NCBI GenBank assembly: GCA_964473455.1
Contig: CAYYQX010000002.1
Location: 75,997 to 139,996 of the forward strand
Direction of reading: 5' to 3'
DNA: 64,000 nt
DNA from: JALELF01 sp964473455
GTDB lineage: Bacteria > Bacillota_I > Bacilli_A > RF39 > UBA660
Shown: piece by piece, positions 1 to 8,342 of the stretch
How positions within the stretch are numbered: the stretch's first letter is position 1
Layout: each line of letters begins with the position of its first letter
Notes under the pieces: model-generated
Told to the model about the DNA's origin: nothing
Seen by the model: only the letters and a program-made list of their open reading frames with translations
Databases searched by the model: none
Made by a program: the position numbers and the translations under genes

Positions 1-309
1 TTTTTACCAGATGTAGAAAGTGAATCAGATATGAGAGTAGGGCCTATTTCTACCGGACCAACAATGAGCGACGAATACTTAACCGTTATAACTAAAATAG
101 ATGGGCAATACTATGATTTAAAATACTCTAATAGGGAAATAAGCTTGTCTTTCTTATCAACAGATAATACACCTTATTATGCTTCTCAAATAGAACCACT
201 AAGTCTTTATTATCAGTCAGAAAATGGCTGCATTTCTAAAAAAGATTTATTAGCTTTTATTGAAAAAATGCAGAATGAAGAAAAGCAAAACTTGAAACAT
301 CAAAGATAA
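1..309 (+). CDS. C-terminal part of a hypothetical protein (5' end outside window)
   Basis: The frame is open from base 1 to the TAA at 307-309, so about 102 codons of a longer gene are visible. An internal ATG at 31 has no ribosome binding site and is unlikely to be the start. The visible part has no transmembrane segment, no cysteine-rich motif and no fold I recognise. It ends in a charged, lysine- and glutamate-rich tail (EEKQNLKHQR). It is followed at once by a terminator. Function unknown; the reading frame itself is well supported. Confidence 0.6.
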   Translation, partial: FLPDVESESDMRVGPISTGPTMSDEYLTVITKIDGQYYDLKYSNREISLSFLSTDNTPYYASQIEPLSLYYQSENGCISKKDLLAFIEKMQNEEKQNLKHQR

Positions 310-318
310 AATACTAAA

Positions 319-346
319 CTTAAACACTAGTTAATAGTGTTTTTTA
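319..346 (+). terminator. Rho-independent terminator, first copy of a 28-nt repeat
   Basis: AACACTA, a 5-nt loop and TAGTGTT are followed by T6. The same 28 nt recur exactly at 1227-1254, after the next gene. Confidence 0.85.
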
Positions 347-347
347 A

Positions 348-376
348 TTGCTAAGCTTTTTACGTTGTGATATACT
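348..376 (+). promoter_or_regulatory. Promoter with extended -10 for the membrane-anchored protein
   Basis: TTGCTA at 348-353, a 17-nt spacer and TATACT at 371-376, preceded by TGA (extended -10). Transcription would begin near 383, keeping the GGAG site at 391-394 in the message. Confidence 0.6.
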
Positions 377-399
377 TTTTTTATAATAAAGGAGAAAAA

Positions 400-1224
400 A
401 TGGAAGAAAAAAGTTCAAAAAGTTATGTTTTAGTGGTTATCCTGTTTGTGTTAGTAGTAGGGTTAGGGGGATATATTGCTTATGATAAAATAATAGGTGA
501 TGGCAAAGAAAATGAAGAAGTGGTTAACGAAAAGGAGACTGTCGACTATAAAATTGCAGACTATATTACCATTAAGGACGTAGAAATTGACTATAAAAGT
601 GGAATTACCTGTTCAACCTGCACAGTTGAAATAAAGGGAAAAACAATTGAATTTACTGATTTACCGCTTGGTACAACAATAGAGTTTTTAAAACTACATA
701 AAAAGTTTCTTGCCCCAACCATTCCAGATGGTTTAGTTGCAACTTTTTCGAATAGCATAATTTATGAAGTCGACAACAATATTTTGTCCATTTATACAGA
801 GGAAGAATACAGAGAAGAAGACTGGCTTTATGGAATGTTTTGGAACAGATATAGCTTAAACATTGATTTAAATAATAAAAAAATAATAACAAACGAAGAG
901 TTAATAAATATATATGGCTTAAATATTAATACAATTTATGAAAAAATATTAAATAATATTGCAACAACAATTAAAATTGAAGAACTCTCTTTAAACAATT
1001 TGGGCATTTGTAGTGAGCAAACCATTAAAATAACAGACTTTGCAAAAAATATCCCCGAATATTCTGAGATGTTAAACAACAGATATGATATTTTTACTTT
1101 ATACTTAAAGGACAACAAAGTATATTGTGCTTATAAAATATATGACGTAATAGCACTATTAGGTATGGGAACTTGCGGTGGTATGGAACTTGCTGAAAAC
1201 GAACAAACAATTGTTTTAAACTAA
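400..1224 (+). CDS. Membrane-anchored hypothetical protein
   Basis: Start chosen at the ATG at 400, which has GGAG 5 nt upstream; an in-frame upstream start has no such site. The 274-residue protein opens with a charged stretch (MEEKSSKS) and one strongly hydrophobic helix at about residues 9-30, then a long polar domain. This is the layout of a protein anchored by its N-terminus with its body outside the cell. The body has four or more cysteines, including a CSTC motif, and acidic and aromatic stretches, but no family I recognise. It stands alone between two copies of the same terminator and has its own promoter. Function unknown. Confidence 0.7.
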   Translation: MEEKSSKSYVLVVILFVLVVGLGGYIAYDKIIGDGKENEEVVNEKETVDYKIADYITIKDVEIDYKSGITCSTCTVEIKGKTIEFTDLPLGTTIEFLKLHKKFLAPTIPDGLVATFSNSIIYEVDNNILSIYTEEEYREEDWLYGMFWNRYSLNIDLNNKKIITNEELINIYGLNINTIYEKILNNIATTIKIEELSLNNLGICSEQTIKITDFAKNIPEYSEMLNNRYDIFTLYLKDNKVYCAYKIYDVIALLGMGTCGGMELAENEQTIVLN

Positions 1225-1226
1225 AT

Positions 1227-1254
1227 CTTAAACACTAGTTAATAGTGTTTTTTA
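1227..1254 (+). terminator. Rho-independent terminator, second copy of a 28-nt repeat
   Basis: Same 7-bp hairpin plus T6 as at 319-346, identical over 28 nt. An extended -10 (TG, one base, TATAAT at 1260-1265) for holA follows directly. Confidence 0.85.
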
Positions 1255-1285
1255 TATGTTATAATAGTTTTAATAGGAGAATTCT

Positions 1286-2176
1286 ATGACATACTTACTA
1301 TATGGAACAAACAATTATTTAATAAAAGAAAAAATTAATGAAATAATTGCAGATAATCTAATTGACTCTGATTCCATTTCAAAATATTCTTTTGAAAACA
1401 CAATTGAAGAAATAATAGATGATATTACGTCTTTACCTCTTTTTAGTGATAAAAAGTTAGTTATTGTAGAAGACTTTACCTTTGACAATACTAAAGAACT
1501 AGAACAATATTTGGAAAAAGAAAATGAGCAAGTTGTATTAGTAATTATTATTAATAGTGAAACAATAGATAAAAGAAGGAAACTTTTCAAATCAATTAAA
1601 AATGTCTTTGAATACAATAAAGCAGATGCATTTAATATTGCCAAAAAAATGTTTGAAGATTATAAGATAAGTGATAATACAATTAGACTTCTAATAAATA
1701 GGGTAGGAAACAGTATAGATAACCTTAAAAATGAAATTGATAAATTAAAATTATACAAAATAGAGGAAAAAGAAATAAAGGAAGAAGACATTTTAACAAC
1801 AATAAAATATATTAGTGATGACATATTTTATTTTATAGACAATGTTGTAAACAAAAACAATGAAGTTGTATTTGAAATATATGAAGAAATGTTAAAGAAA
1901 AAAACTGATCCATCTGGAATAATAGTCCTTCTAGCTAATCAAATTAGATTAATGTATCAAGTAAAAAAACTAGTCAATCAATATAACGTTGATTCTATTG
2001 CCGAAATTTTAGAAGTTCACCCATATAGAGTGAAGCTTGCTGTTGAAAAAAGCAAAATGTATTCAAGTGAAGTTTTACTAAGTTTACTAGAAAAGTTAGC
2101 TAACTTAGACATTGATATTAAAAGTGGTAAAGTAGAACCTGAAATAGGCATAGAATTATTCTTACTAGGAATATAA
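1286..2176 (+). CDS. holA: DNA polymerase III delta subunit
   Basis: The 296-residue product matches HolA, the clamp-loader subunit that opens the beta sliding clamp during replication. The N-terminus (MTYLLYGTNNYLIKEKI) is the usual start of this family. The central helical region and the C-terminal collar-type segment, with the family-like stretch LLANQIRLMYQVKKL at about residues 210-225, are in the expected order. Length is slightly short of the usual 320-345. AGGAG precedes the ATG by 7 nt. It is transcribed alone, convergent with rarA, and the two share a terminator hairpin. A short product of this kind is normal for low-GC Gram-positives. Confidence 0.85.
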   Translation: MTYLLYGTNNYLIKEKINEIIADNLIDSDSISKYSFENTIEEIIDDITSLPLFSDKKLVIVEDFTFDNTKELEQYLEKENEQVVLVIIINSETIDKRRKLFKSIKNVFEYNKADAFNIAKKMFEDYKISDNTIRLLINRVGNSIDNLKNEIDKLKLYKIEEKEIKEEDILTTIKYISDDIFYFIDNVVNKNNEVVFEIYEEMLKKKTDPSGIIVLLANQIRLMYQVKKLVNQYNVDSIAEILEVHPYRVKLAVEKSKMYSSEVLLSLLEKLANLDIDIKSGKVEPEIGIELFLLGI

Positions 2177-2201
2177 AAAAAGAACTTAATCGTTCTTTTT
2201 T
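2176..2201. terminator. Bidirectional terminator between holA and rarA
   Basis: A-run plus GAAC, loop TTAATC, then GTTC plus a T-run. It can stop transcription from both sides; the rarA stop codon (2186-2188) lies in the loop. Confidence 0.8.
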
Positions 2202-3394
2202 GTTATATTATCATAAATACTTTTTAATGTTTGTTCATATTTATTATCTTTTGGAGCATAGTATTTAACTCCTTTTAAATTTGTAGGCAAATATTCTTGT
2301 TTAACATAACTATTTTTATAGTTATGTGGGTAAAGATATGTTGTACTATTTATTTTTATACTGTTTGGAATATCGCCTGTATTTCCTTTTTTAATGTCAT
2401 TGATAGCTTCATTAATAGCGACGCATCCACTATTTGATTTTGGCGATAAACACATTTCAATAATAGTTACGCCAAGTGGGATAACAGCTTCTGGAAAACC
2501 AACACGCTCACAAGCATTAATACAAGCATCTATTTTAAGATTAATACTCGGGTTTGCAAGGCCAATATCTTCATAACCAATAACAGTCATTCTTCGGTAT
2601 ATACTTTCATAATCTTCCATTTCTAGTAGTCTTGCAAGATAGTGAAGGGAAGCATTCACATCACTTCCTCTAATAGATTTTTGAAAAGCCGACAATAAAT
2701 TATAATGATCACTTTCGTTTTTGTCGCCTAACATACTAGGTTTATTATTAATGTTTTTTAGAACGTCTAAAGTAATATTAAAGTCACTTGTCGAATAATA
2801 CGCAATTTCAAGCATATTATAGGCAAATCTTAAATCGCCATTGGCCAGTTTAGCAATATATTTTATACATGCTTTATTAATCTTTATATCTTTTAATTCG
2901 CCACTTTTTACAGCTCTATTAAGTCCTTCTTCTATTTCTTCTTCAGTTAATTCTTTTAATTCAAATATTTGACATCTACTTCTAATCGCAGGATTAATTT
3001 TATGAAAAGGATTAGAAGAAGTTAAGCCAATTAAAGTAATTAAACCACTTTCTAAGTAGGGTAGAAGTAAGTCTTGTTTATCTTTGTTCAAACGATGTAT
3101 TTCATCCATTATAACAATAAGACCGTTATACATTTTTGCTTCTTCAACAACAATATCAAAGTCTTTCTTATTATTAATTACAGCATTTAAAAATTTATGT
3201 CTTAAATTTAATTCGCCAATAATGGCGTAAGCAATTGTAGTTTTTCCAATGCCGGCTTTCCCATACAAAATCATCGAAAATAGTCGTTTGTTTTTAACCA
3301 TGTTTCTAATAACTTTATTTTCACCTAAAAGATGTTTTTGACCAATTACGTCATCAATTTTATTTGGTCTTAATTTTATAGCTAAAAGTTCCAT
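2186..3394 (-). CDS. rarA: Replication-associated recombination protein A (RarA/MgsA AAA+ ATPase)
   Basis: A 402-residue AAA+ ATPase related to clamp loaders that acts at stalled replication forks. Visible motifs are Walker A GKAGIGKTT at about 45-53, Walker B IVIMDEIH at about 93-100, sensor-1 region LIGLTSSNPF at about 121-130 and an arginine finger RSR at 138-140. The C-terminal half carries the MgsA-type oligomerisation domain (YESIYRRMTVIGYEDIGLANPS as a family signature in two parts). It is a little shorter than the usual 420-450. It is divergent from the xer gene and convergent with holA, so probably monocistronic. Confidence 0.9.
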   Translation of the reverse strand: MELLAIKLRPNKIDDVIGQKHLLGENKVIRNMVKNKRLFSMILYGKAGIGKTTIAYAIIGELNLRHKFLNAVINNKKDFDIVVEEAKMYNGLIVIMDEIHRLNKDKQDLLLPYLESGLITLIGLTSSNPFHKINPAIRSRCQIFELKELTEEEIEEGLNRAVKSGELKDIKINKACIKYIAKLANGDLRFAYNMLEIAYYSTSDFNITLDVLKNINNKPSMLGDKNESDHYNLLSAFQKSIRGSDVNASLHYLARLLEMEDYESIYRRMTVIGYEDIGLANPSINLKIDACINACERVGFPEAVIPLGVTIIEMCLSPKSNSGCVAINEAINDIKKGNTGDIPNSIKINSTTYLYPHNYKNSYVKQEYLPTNLKGVKYYAPKDNKYEQTLKSIYDNITKKND

Positions 3395-3471
3395 AACATC
3401 ACCAATACTTATTTTAGCAGATTTATTAGTAATTTGAAAGCAAATGATGTATAATTAAGATAGTGAGAAAT

Positions 3472-4365
3472 ATGAAAATAATTAAATTTAAAAACGAAAT
3501 TGATGACTTTTTAGACTATATTAAAATGGTTAGAATGTATAGTGAGAATACATATTTGAGTTATTATGAGGAACTTAAACCATTTAACACCTTTTTTAAC
3601 GGTAGTATTTTAAAATTAAGTGGTTTAGATATTTTAAAATATTTGGAAACAAAAGTTAAATTAAGCGGAAAGTCTCTTACTCATAGCATTAGTGTTTTAA
3701 ATGAATTATATAAATACTTTATCATGGAAGAATATCTTTTTCACAATCCAATTGATAATATAGATAGGCCTAAATTAGGGAAAAGTTTGCCTACCATCCT
3801 TAGTAAGAGGGAAGTAGAGAGTCTACTTGATATTACATTAAATAATAAGTTTGATTATCGAAATAAAGCTATGTTGGAACTGATGTATTCAACAGGCATT
3901 AGAATTAGTGAATTAATTAATATTAAGATTTTTGATGTTGATTTTGAAAATAGATATTTAAAAGTAATAGGGAAGGGGAACAAAGAAAGAGTAATACCTT
4001 TAAGTAATATTGGAATTGAATATTTAAAAATATATATTAACAATTATAGAAATTCTTTTCTAAAAGAAAGAACATCTGATTTTTTATTTTTAAATACTAC
4101 CGGTAATAAGTTAACTAGGCAAGGGTTTTTTCTTATTTTAAGTAATATAGCTAAAATCAAAGGTATTAAGACTAAATTATCCCCACATACAATAAGGCAT
4201 TCTTTTGCCACTCACTTATTGGATAATGGAGCTGATCTTAGGAGTATTCAAGAGCTTTTAGGACATGCTTCTATTTCTACTACACAAATATATACGCATG
4301 TATCAAATAAGCATTTAAGAGATGTTTATGATAAATATCACGAAGAAGGAGAAAAAAATGATTAA
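3472..4365 (+). CDS. Tyrosine recombinase of the XerC/XerD family
   Basis: This is a site-specific recombinase of the kind that resolves chromosome dimers at dif sites. The N-terminal SAM-like DNA-binding domain spans about 1-100. The catalytic domain carries the full tyrosine recombinase set, numbered from a GTG at 3463: R147 (TGIRISEL), K171, H242 and R245 (HTIRH), H268 (LLGHAS) and Y277. At just under 300 residues it is the length of XerC/XerD. The ATG at 3472 is preferred; the GTG three codons earlier is possible. A -10-like TATAAT at 3450-3455 lies very close, so the message may have almost no leader. No neighbouring phage genes suggest an integrase. Which Xer partner it is cannot be told. 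Confidence 0.85.
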   Translation: MKIIKFKNEIDDFLDYIKMVRMYSENTYLSYYEELKPFNTFFNGSILKLSGLDILKYLETKVKLSGKSLTHSISVLNELYKYFIMEEYLFHNPIDNIDRPKLGKSLPTILSKREVESLLDITLNNKFDYRNKAMLELMYSTGIRISELINIKIFDVDFENRYLKVIGKGNKERVIPLSNIGIEYLKIYINNYRNSFLKERTSDFLFLNTTGNKLTRQGFFLILSNIAKIKGIKTKLSPHTIRHSFATHLLDNGADLRSIQELLGHASISTTQIYTHVSNKHLRDVYDKYHEEGEKND

Positions 4366-5026
4366 TTTAGTTCGATATGATTCAAGCAATAATACTTACC
4401 AATATACAGTATGTAATATTAAGGCAATAAATGAAAGTAGTGAAACCAAGTTAAGTAATATTCTTAACAATCCACGTATTTTAAAACCAGCAAAGCAAAG
4501 AATATCAAGAGATATTGCTTTAGAAGCAACAGATAAGACAAATTCTATTAGTTTATTTAATACTCTAAGATTTACTGATTTCTTTGATTATTTAAAAAGT
4601 TCTTTTTTAAATGAAAAAACAAATGATAGGGGATTAATCGATGCTTTAGGAAAATTAGTTAGTGAAAATGAAGCTCAAGTAGAAAAGGATTCTTCTTTTC
4701 ATGGATTACCATCTAAATATTTTGGTAATATCCTTGAATATAGTAACTTGACTGTATCTCCGTTAGAAGATCTATTGGGATTTGTCGATTATGTTCTTCC
4801 AAATATAAAATTTATGGTTCTTAATAGCTCTAAGCCTATACCTGCAAAAGATTTTAAAGAAACACATGAAACAGTAGCACGTCGTGTTGTAAATAATTTC
4901 TTTGATATTACATATGATAATTTCAAATTATTACAATTAATGTATAGAATAAGAAAATTAAGAATTAAAGCTCATATATTAGAAGAAGAGAGTGAAACAA
5001 TAGGAACAGACCAAAGAATTATATAA
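4358..5026 (+). CDS. Hypothetical protein downstream of the Xer recombinase
   Basis: The start is set at the ATG at 4358, which has AAGGAG 8 nt upstream inside the recombinase gene; the two genes overlap by 8 nt, so they are probably co-translated. The 222-residue product is soluble with no signal peptide. The N-terminal third is polar and asparagine-rich; the middle is hydrophobic and helical (ISLFNTLRFTDFFDYL); the C-terminus is a basic helix (YRIRKLRIKAH) followed by an acidic tail. I recognise no family. Coupling to the recombinase hints at a related job, but that is only inference. Confidence 0.7.
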   Translation: MINLVRYDSSNNTYQYTVCNIKAINESSETKLSNILNNPRILKPAKQRISRDIALEATDKTNSISLFNTLRFTDFFDYLKSSFLNEKTNDRGLIDALGKLVSENEAQVEKDSSFHGLPSKYFGNILEYSNLTVSPLEDLLGFVDYVLPNIKFMVLNSSKPIPAKDFKETHETVARRVVNNFFDITYDNFKLLQLMYRIRKLRIKAHILEEESETIGTDQRII

Positions 5027-5071
5027 TAAACTTAACATAATATAAATTATAGGAACAAGTTATTGATTAAT

Positions 5072-5096
5072 AAAAACAGCTTAAATTGCTGTTTTT
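5072..5096. terminator. Bidirectional terminator
   Basis: AAAAACAGC, loop TTAAATT, GCTGTTTTT. It lies between the convergent genes 4358-5026 and 5081-5875; the stop codon of the minus-strand gene is in the loop. Confidence 0.85.
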
Positions 5097-5875
5097 CTTG
5101 ACTCTATTTCGGCCATTTTGCCAAATACTTCCGCACCGTTTTCTTCAGTAACAACTGTATATCCAAGTTCTTTTAGTGCTTGTAATTTCATTGTTTCAAG
5201 TTCTTTTGTGCGTCCAAGTATCTCCTCTATTTTATGTTCAATTTGTGTTACAAATCTTTTATGTGATTCAACTAAGCGCGTTTTAGATAGATTTGTTTTA
5301 GAAACATCTCCATCGTTATATAAAACCATTGCCGAAAACAAAATACTTTCAAACGTAAATTGATCTGTTTCATCAAATACAAATTCATTAGGCTTAGTAA
5401 AGCCTTTTATTTTACTAACGTATGCTAGAGTATATTTTAATTCTTTAGCATTATCAATTGACTGCATATAGTGATACAAGTATTTAATAATGTTGTATCC
5501 TTCAACATCTTTTTCGTCTTCTAGTTTTTCTTTTAATAATTCAAATAAGTTTTTTAATAATTCAGCGCTTTTTCTATTCAAATCATTAACTGAAACTTCA
5601 GAATTAAAGTCCTTTTTTTCTGTTATTTGTAATAAGCTGCTCAATTTAGCTTCAACTGTTAATATGTAATCTGTATCTACTTTTATATCATTTATCTCTT
5701 CAGCAGTCTTAATACCAAGTAAATTAAATAATAGTACTTTTTTATCTTTTGGCCACTTATTTACATCGTTTAATTCTAAATAATTATATACCATTTGTCT
5801 AGATACGCCTAAAAATTTAGCTAATTTTACTTTAGATATACCTAGTTCATGTAATATTTCGTCTAATTTTTCCAC
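5081..5875 (-). CDS. XRE-family helix-turn-helix regulator with a large unknown C-terminal domain
   Basis: Residues about 1-60 form an XRE/Cro-type DNA-binding domain (ILHELGISKVKLAKFLGVSR with recognition helix RQMVYNYLEL). The following 200 residues are helical and charged, with no family I recognise, and could sense a ligand or form an oligomer. There is no transmembrane segment. CCTCC-type ribosome binding site (GGAGGG on the coding strand) precedes the ATG. The gene stands alone, with its own promoter containing two TTGACA hexamers in tandem, which could be an autoregulatory site. Targets are unknown. Confidence 0.75.
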   Translation of the reverse strand: MEKLDEILHELGISKVKLAKFLGVSRQMVYNYLELNDVNKWPKDKKVLLFNLLGIKTAEEINDIKVDTDYILTVEAKLSSLLQITEKKDFNSEVSVNDLNRKSAELLKNLFELLKEKLEDEKDVEGYNIIKYLYHYMQSIDNAKELKYTLAYVSKIKGFTKPNEFVFDETDQFTFESILFSAMVLYNDGDVSKTNLSKTRLVESHKRFVTQIEHKIEEILGRTKELETMKLQALKELGYTVVTEENGAEVFGKMAEIESRKTAI

Positions 5876-5891
5876 AGTACCCTCCTATATA

Positions 5892-5919
5892 ATTTTATCA
5901 CAATAGTGTCAATTGTCAA
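5892..5919 (-). promoter_or_regulatory. Promoter of the XRE regulator, tandem TTGACA
   Basis: On the minus strand: TTGACA (5914-5919), 16 nt, TAAAAT (5892-5897). A second TTGACA lies 7 nt further in at 5907-5912, so the two form a short direct repeat inside the core promoter. Confidence 0.6.
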
Positions 5920-5940
5920 GTGTAAAGTAAAAGTAAACAA

Positions 5941-5972
5941 AAGCTTTGAGATGTTTTATAAACTCAAAGCTT
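5941..5972 (-). terminator. Terminator of gene 5996-6517
   Basis: Perfect 10-bp stem AAGCTTTGAG / CTCAAAGCTT around a 12-nt loop, then TTGTTT on the minus strand. It separates the orphan gene from the XRE promoter. Confidence 0.8.
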
Positions 5973-5995
5973 ATTTTAATTTAAATAAAAATATT

Positions 5996-6517
5996 TTATT
6001 TGCCATTTTCTTGTATAAATAATCCATCACTTCTTGGAGATACTAATGTGTGTTTCATTGTATAAGAAATATCTTTTTCATAAAAAATTTGAAAAAAATC
6101 GCTGTCAAGCTCTTTCATAAAAGTTAAAAATTTTTCACAAATTTCAGAATCAGCATTACCAAAAGATACTATTAATTCAGCTATTGCGTTGTTGGAATCA
6201 GAATCGTATTTAGATTTATAATCTTTTTTAAGACTTTCCAAAAAGTCTATAGCAGCTGCTAAAATAATCCAAGAATTTTCTTTTATGATTTTTTCTGTCG
6301 TGCTAGCTTTCGTATGGTTATATTGTGTGTGAAAAAATAAGTATCGCCAGCCGCTGCTGCCAGAGTATTCTTTTTTTGGAGTTAAAACTTTTTCAAAAAT
6401 TTCTTTTGCGCTTTTTTCAATTTTTATATACTCTAAATATTCTGGCTTTTTTCTTAGGACACGTATTGTTTCTTCTATTGATAACTGGCTTAATAAGTTT
6501 ATTACATCTTTGATCAT
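5996..6517 (-). CDS. Hypothetical protein
   Basis: Start at the ATG at 6517, with GAGGG about 10 nt upstream; a TTG seven codons earlier would overlap that site. The 173-residue protein is soluble and mostly helical. It opens with MIKDVINLLSQLSIEETIRV and has a tryptophan- and serine-rich turn (GSSGWRYLF) in the middle. No signal peptide, no catalytic motif and no family I recognise. It has its own promoter and terminator and sits beside the XRE regulator, with no sign of co-transcription. Confidence 0.65.
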   Translation of the reverse strand: MIKDVINLLSQLSIEETIRVLRKKPEYLEYIKIEKSAKEIFEKVLTPKKEYSGSSGWRYLFFHTQYNHTKASTTEKIIKENSWIILAAAIDFLESLKKDYKSKYDSDSNNAIAELIVSFGNADSEICEKFLTFMKELDSDFFQIFYEKDISYTMKHTLVSPRSDGLFIQENGK

Positions 6518-6554
6518 TATATATGTACCCTCTTTCAATTAAATATTGATTTCT

Positions 6555-6583
6555 ATTATAACCAAATTATTATAATATTGCAA
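6555..6583 (-). promoter_or_regulatory. Promoter of gene 5996-6517
   Basis: Minus strand: TTGCAA (6578-6583), 17-nt spacer, TATAAT (6555-6560). Confidence 0.65.
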
Positions 6584-6601
6584 GATTTTTTAATAATACA
6601 T

Positions 6602-7702
6602 TTATAAATACCAGAGTTTCTTGCCATTCATTCTAACTTCTTTTATTATTCCCCCACCAAGACACTCTTCACCTAAGTAAAAGACACATGCTTGACCTGG
6701 AGTCACAGCTTTACTTTTTTCACTATATTTTACTATTATTTCATCATTTAAATATTGTAAATTAACTTTAACATCTTCTTGCCTATATCTAAATTTAGCC
6801 GTACATTCAAGTGGTTTTTCATCTGATAGCCAATTAATTGAAGTTATTAGTGCTTCATCAGAATATAAGTACTGTGTATTACCAAAAGTAGTATACAATA
6901 TGTTTTTACTTACATCTTTGCCAACAACAAACAATCTATCATCATTACCACCAATATTAAGTCCTTTTCTTTGACCAATCGTATAATACATTAAACCATT
7001 ATGAATTCCAATAACTTTATTTGTATCAATATCAACTATATCCCCTTTTTTACTTGGCAAATAATTTGCTAAAAACTTTTTAAAATTTCTTTCGCCAATA
7101 AAACAAATCCCCGTCGAATCTTTCTTATCAGCAGTTACTAATCCATATTTACTAGCAATTTTTCTAACTTCACTTTTGTTCAAATCCCCTACTGGAAATA
7201 GTATTTTTTTAAATACTTCCTTTTTAACTTGCGATAAAAAGTATGTTTGATCTTTGTTACTATCAACACCTCTCAGTAATTTGTTATCTACTATTCTAGC
7301 ATAATGACCCGTTGCGATATAGTCTGCCCCTAACCTTTCGGCTTCTTTAATGAAATAATCAAATTTTATATATTTATTGCACATAATATCTGGATTTGGA
7401 GTTCTACCTTGTTTTAGTTCATCTAAAAAATAAGTAAAAACATATTCCCAATATTCTTTGATAAAGTCTACTCTGTGAAGGGGAATGTTTAATTTCTCAC
7501 AAACTGCTAAAGCATCATTATAGTCTCTTTCCTGAGGGCAAATATTACTATTTAATGTAGGGTTACCTAACACATCATTGTTTAAAGAACTATCCCAATT
7601 ACGCATAAAAAGGCCTATTACATTATAGCCCTTCTCTTTTAGTAAGATAGCAGTAACACTACTGTCTACTCCTCCACTCATTCCAACTACTACTGTTTTC
7701 AT
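6602..7702 (-). CDS. mnmA: tRNA-specific 2-thiouridylase MnmA
   Basis: MnmA transfers sulfur to U34 of tRNA-Lys, -Glu and -Gln. The PP-loop motif SGGVDSS lies at residues 9-15, followed by GLFMRNWD. The two catalytic cysteines are visible in PDIMCNKYIKFD and STGICFIGER. The C-terminal beta domain, with GQACVFYLGEECLGGG, is complete. The length (366) is normal. The ATG at 7702 is preferred over a GTG three codons upstream, because family members start MKxVVVGMSGG. It follows gene 7708-8124 with a 5-nt gap, the last gene of the nusB-xseA-xseB transcription unit. Confidence 0.93.
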   Translation of the reverse strand: MKTVVVGMSGGVDSSVTAILLKEKGYNVIGLFMRNWDSSLNNDVLGNPTLNSNICPQERDYNDALAVCEKLNIPLHRVDFIKEYWEYVFTYFLDELKQGRTPNPDIMCNKYIKFDYFIKEAERLGADYIATGHYARIVDNKLLRGVDSNKDQTYFLSQVKKEVFKKILFPVGDLNKSEVRKIASKYGLVTADKKDSTGICFIGERNFKKFLANYLPSKKGDIVDIDTNKVIGIHNGLMYYTIGQRKGLNIGGNDDRLFVVGKDVSKNILYTTFGNTQYLYSDEALITSINWLSDEKPLECTAKFRYRQEDVKVNLQYLNDEIIVKYSEKSKAVTPGQACVFYLGEECLGGGIIKEVRMNGKKLWYL

Positions 7703-7707
7703 ATTTA

Positions 7708-8124
7708 TCACTTTCTATATGCATTATCAAAGATTTGAACGTTATCTTTTACAACTTTTTGTTGAAAATTGACCTTATAGCCCTCTTCATCAGTAATCTC
7801 TTTTGTTGCCCAAACAACAGTTGGCCTTATTCTATCATATAATTCATCTACTTCACCATCAAAAGTCATATATGGTTCTTCTCCCATAAATGTTGATAGA
7901 ACTTTTGTTAGTTCAATTAAAAACTTACGACTTGTTTTGTTATCAGAAGTATCTATTTCTAGTTCCCCAAATTTGCTTTGATACCTAATTCTTATTAAAG
8001 ATCCGTTAATAAAACATGAGAATTTTTCATAAATGTTTTCCTCATCAATATATTCTGATCTGTATCCTAGATTAGATAATACTAAATTTGGAAATTTTTC
8101 TCTTAAAAACTCAAGTATGCTCAT
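7708..8124 (-). CDS. Hypothetical protein between xseB and mnmA
   Basis: A 138-residue soluble protein overlapping xseB by 4 nt (ATGA), so translationally coupled. The N-terminus is a short helix (MSILEFLREKFP), then alternating strands including LIRIRYQSKFGELEID, a conserved-looking acidic loop (FDGEVDELYDRIRPTVVW) and a final strand. It has the look of a small alpha/beta binding domain. I do not recognise the family. The operon context (exonuclease VII, NusB, MnmA) suggests a housekeeping role in nucleic acid metabolism, which is inference only. Confidence 0.7.
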   Translation of the reverse strand: MSILEFLREKFPNLVLSNLGYRSEYIDEENIYEKFSCFINGSLIRIRYQSKFGELEIDTSDNKTSRKFLIELTKVLSTFMGEEPYMTFDGEVDELYDRIRPTVVWATKEITDEEGYKVNFQQKVVKDNVQIFDNAYRK

Positions 8125-8342
8125 TTTTCCTCTATTTCAAAATCCTTTAAGCCATTTTCTGTTGCAATTTTACTAACTTGTTCTTCGATTGTTTTTAATT
8201 TTTTATCACAAAGTTTAACTAACTCCATTGCTTTAGTATATTTTGTAATTGAATCTTCTAAATCAATCTCGCCATTTTCAAGATCATTAATAATTTCTTC
8301 TAACTCTTTAATATTCTCTTCAAACTTCTTTTCTTTAGTCAT
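8121..8342 (-). CDS. xseB: Exodeoxyribonuclease VII small subunit
   Basis: A 73-residue, two-helix protein with the family pattern FEENIKELEEIINDLENGEIDLEDSI (seen at about 7-32) and the closing CDKKLKTIEEQV. It is the structural partner of XseA in the enzyme that trims single-stranded DNA. It overlaps xseA by 4 nt at its start and the next gene by 4 nt at its end, which fits tightly coupled translation of subunits. Confidence 0.92.
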   Translation of the reverse strand: MTKEKKFEENIKELEEIINDLENGEIDLEDSITKYTKAMELVKLCDKKLKTIEEQVSKIATENGLKDFEIEEK

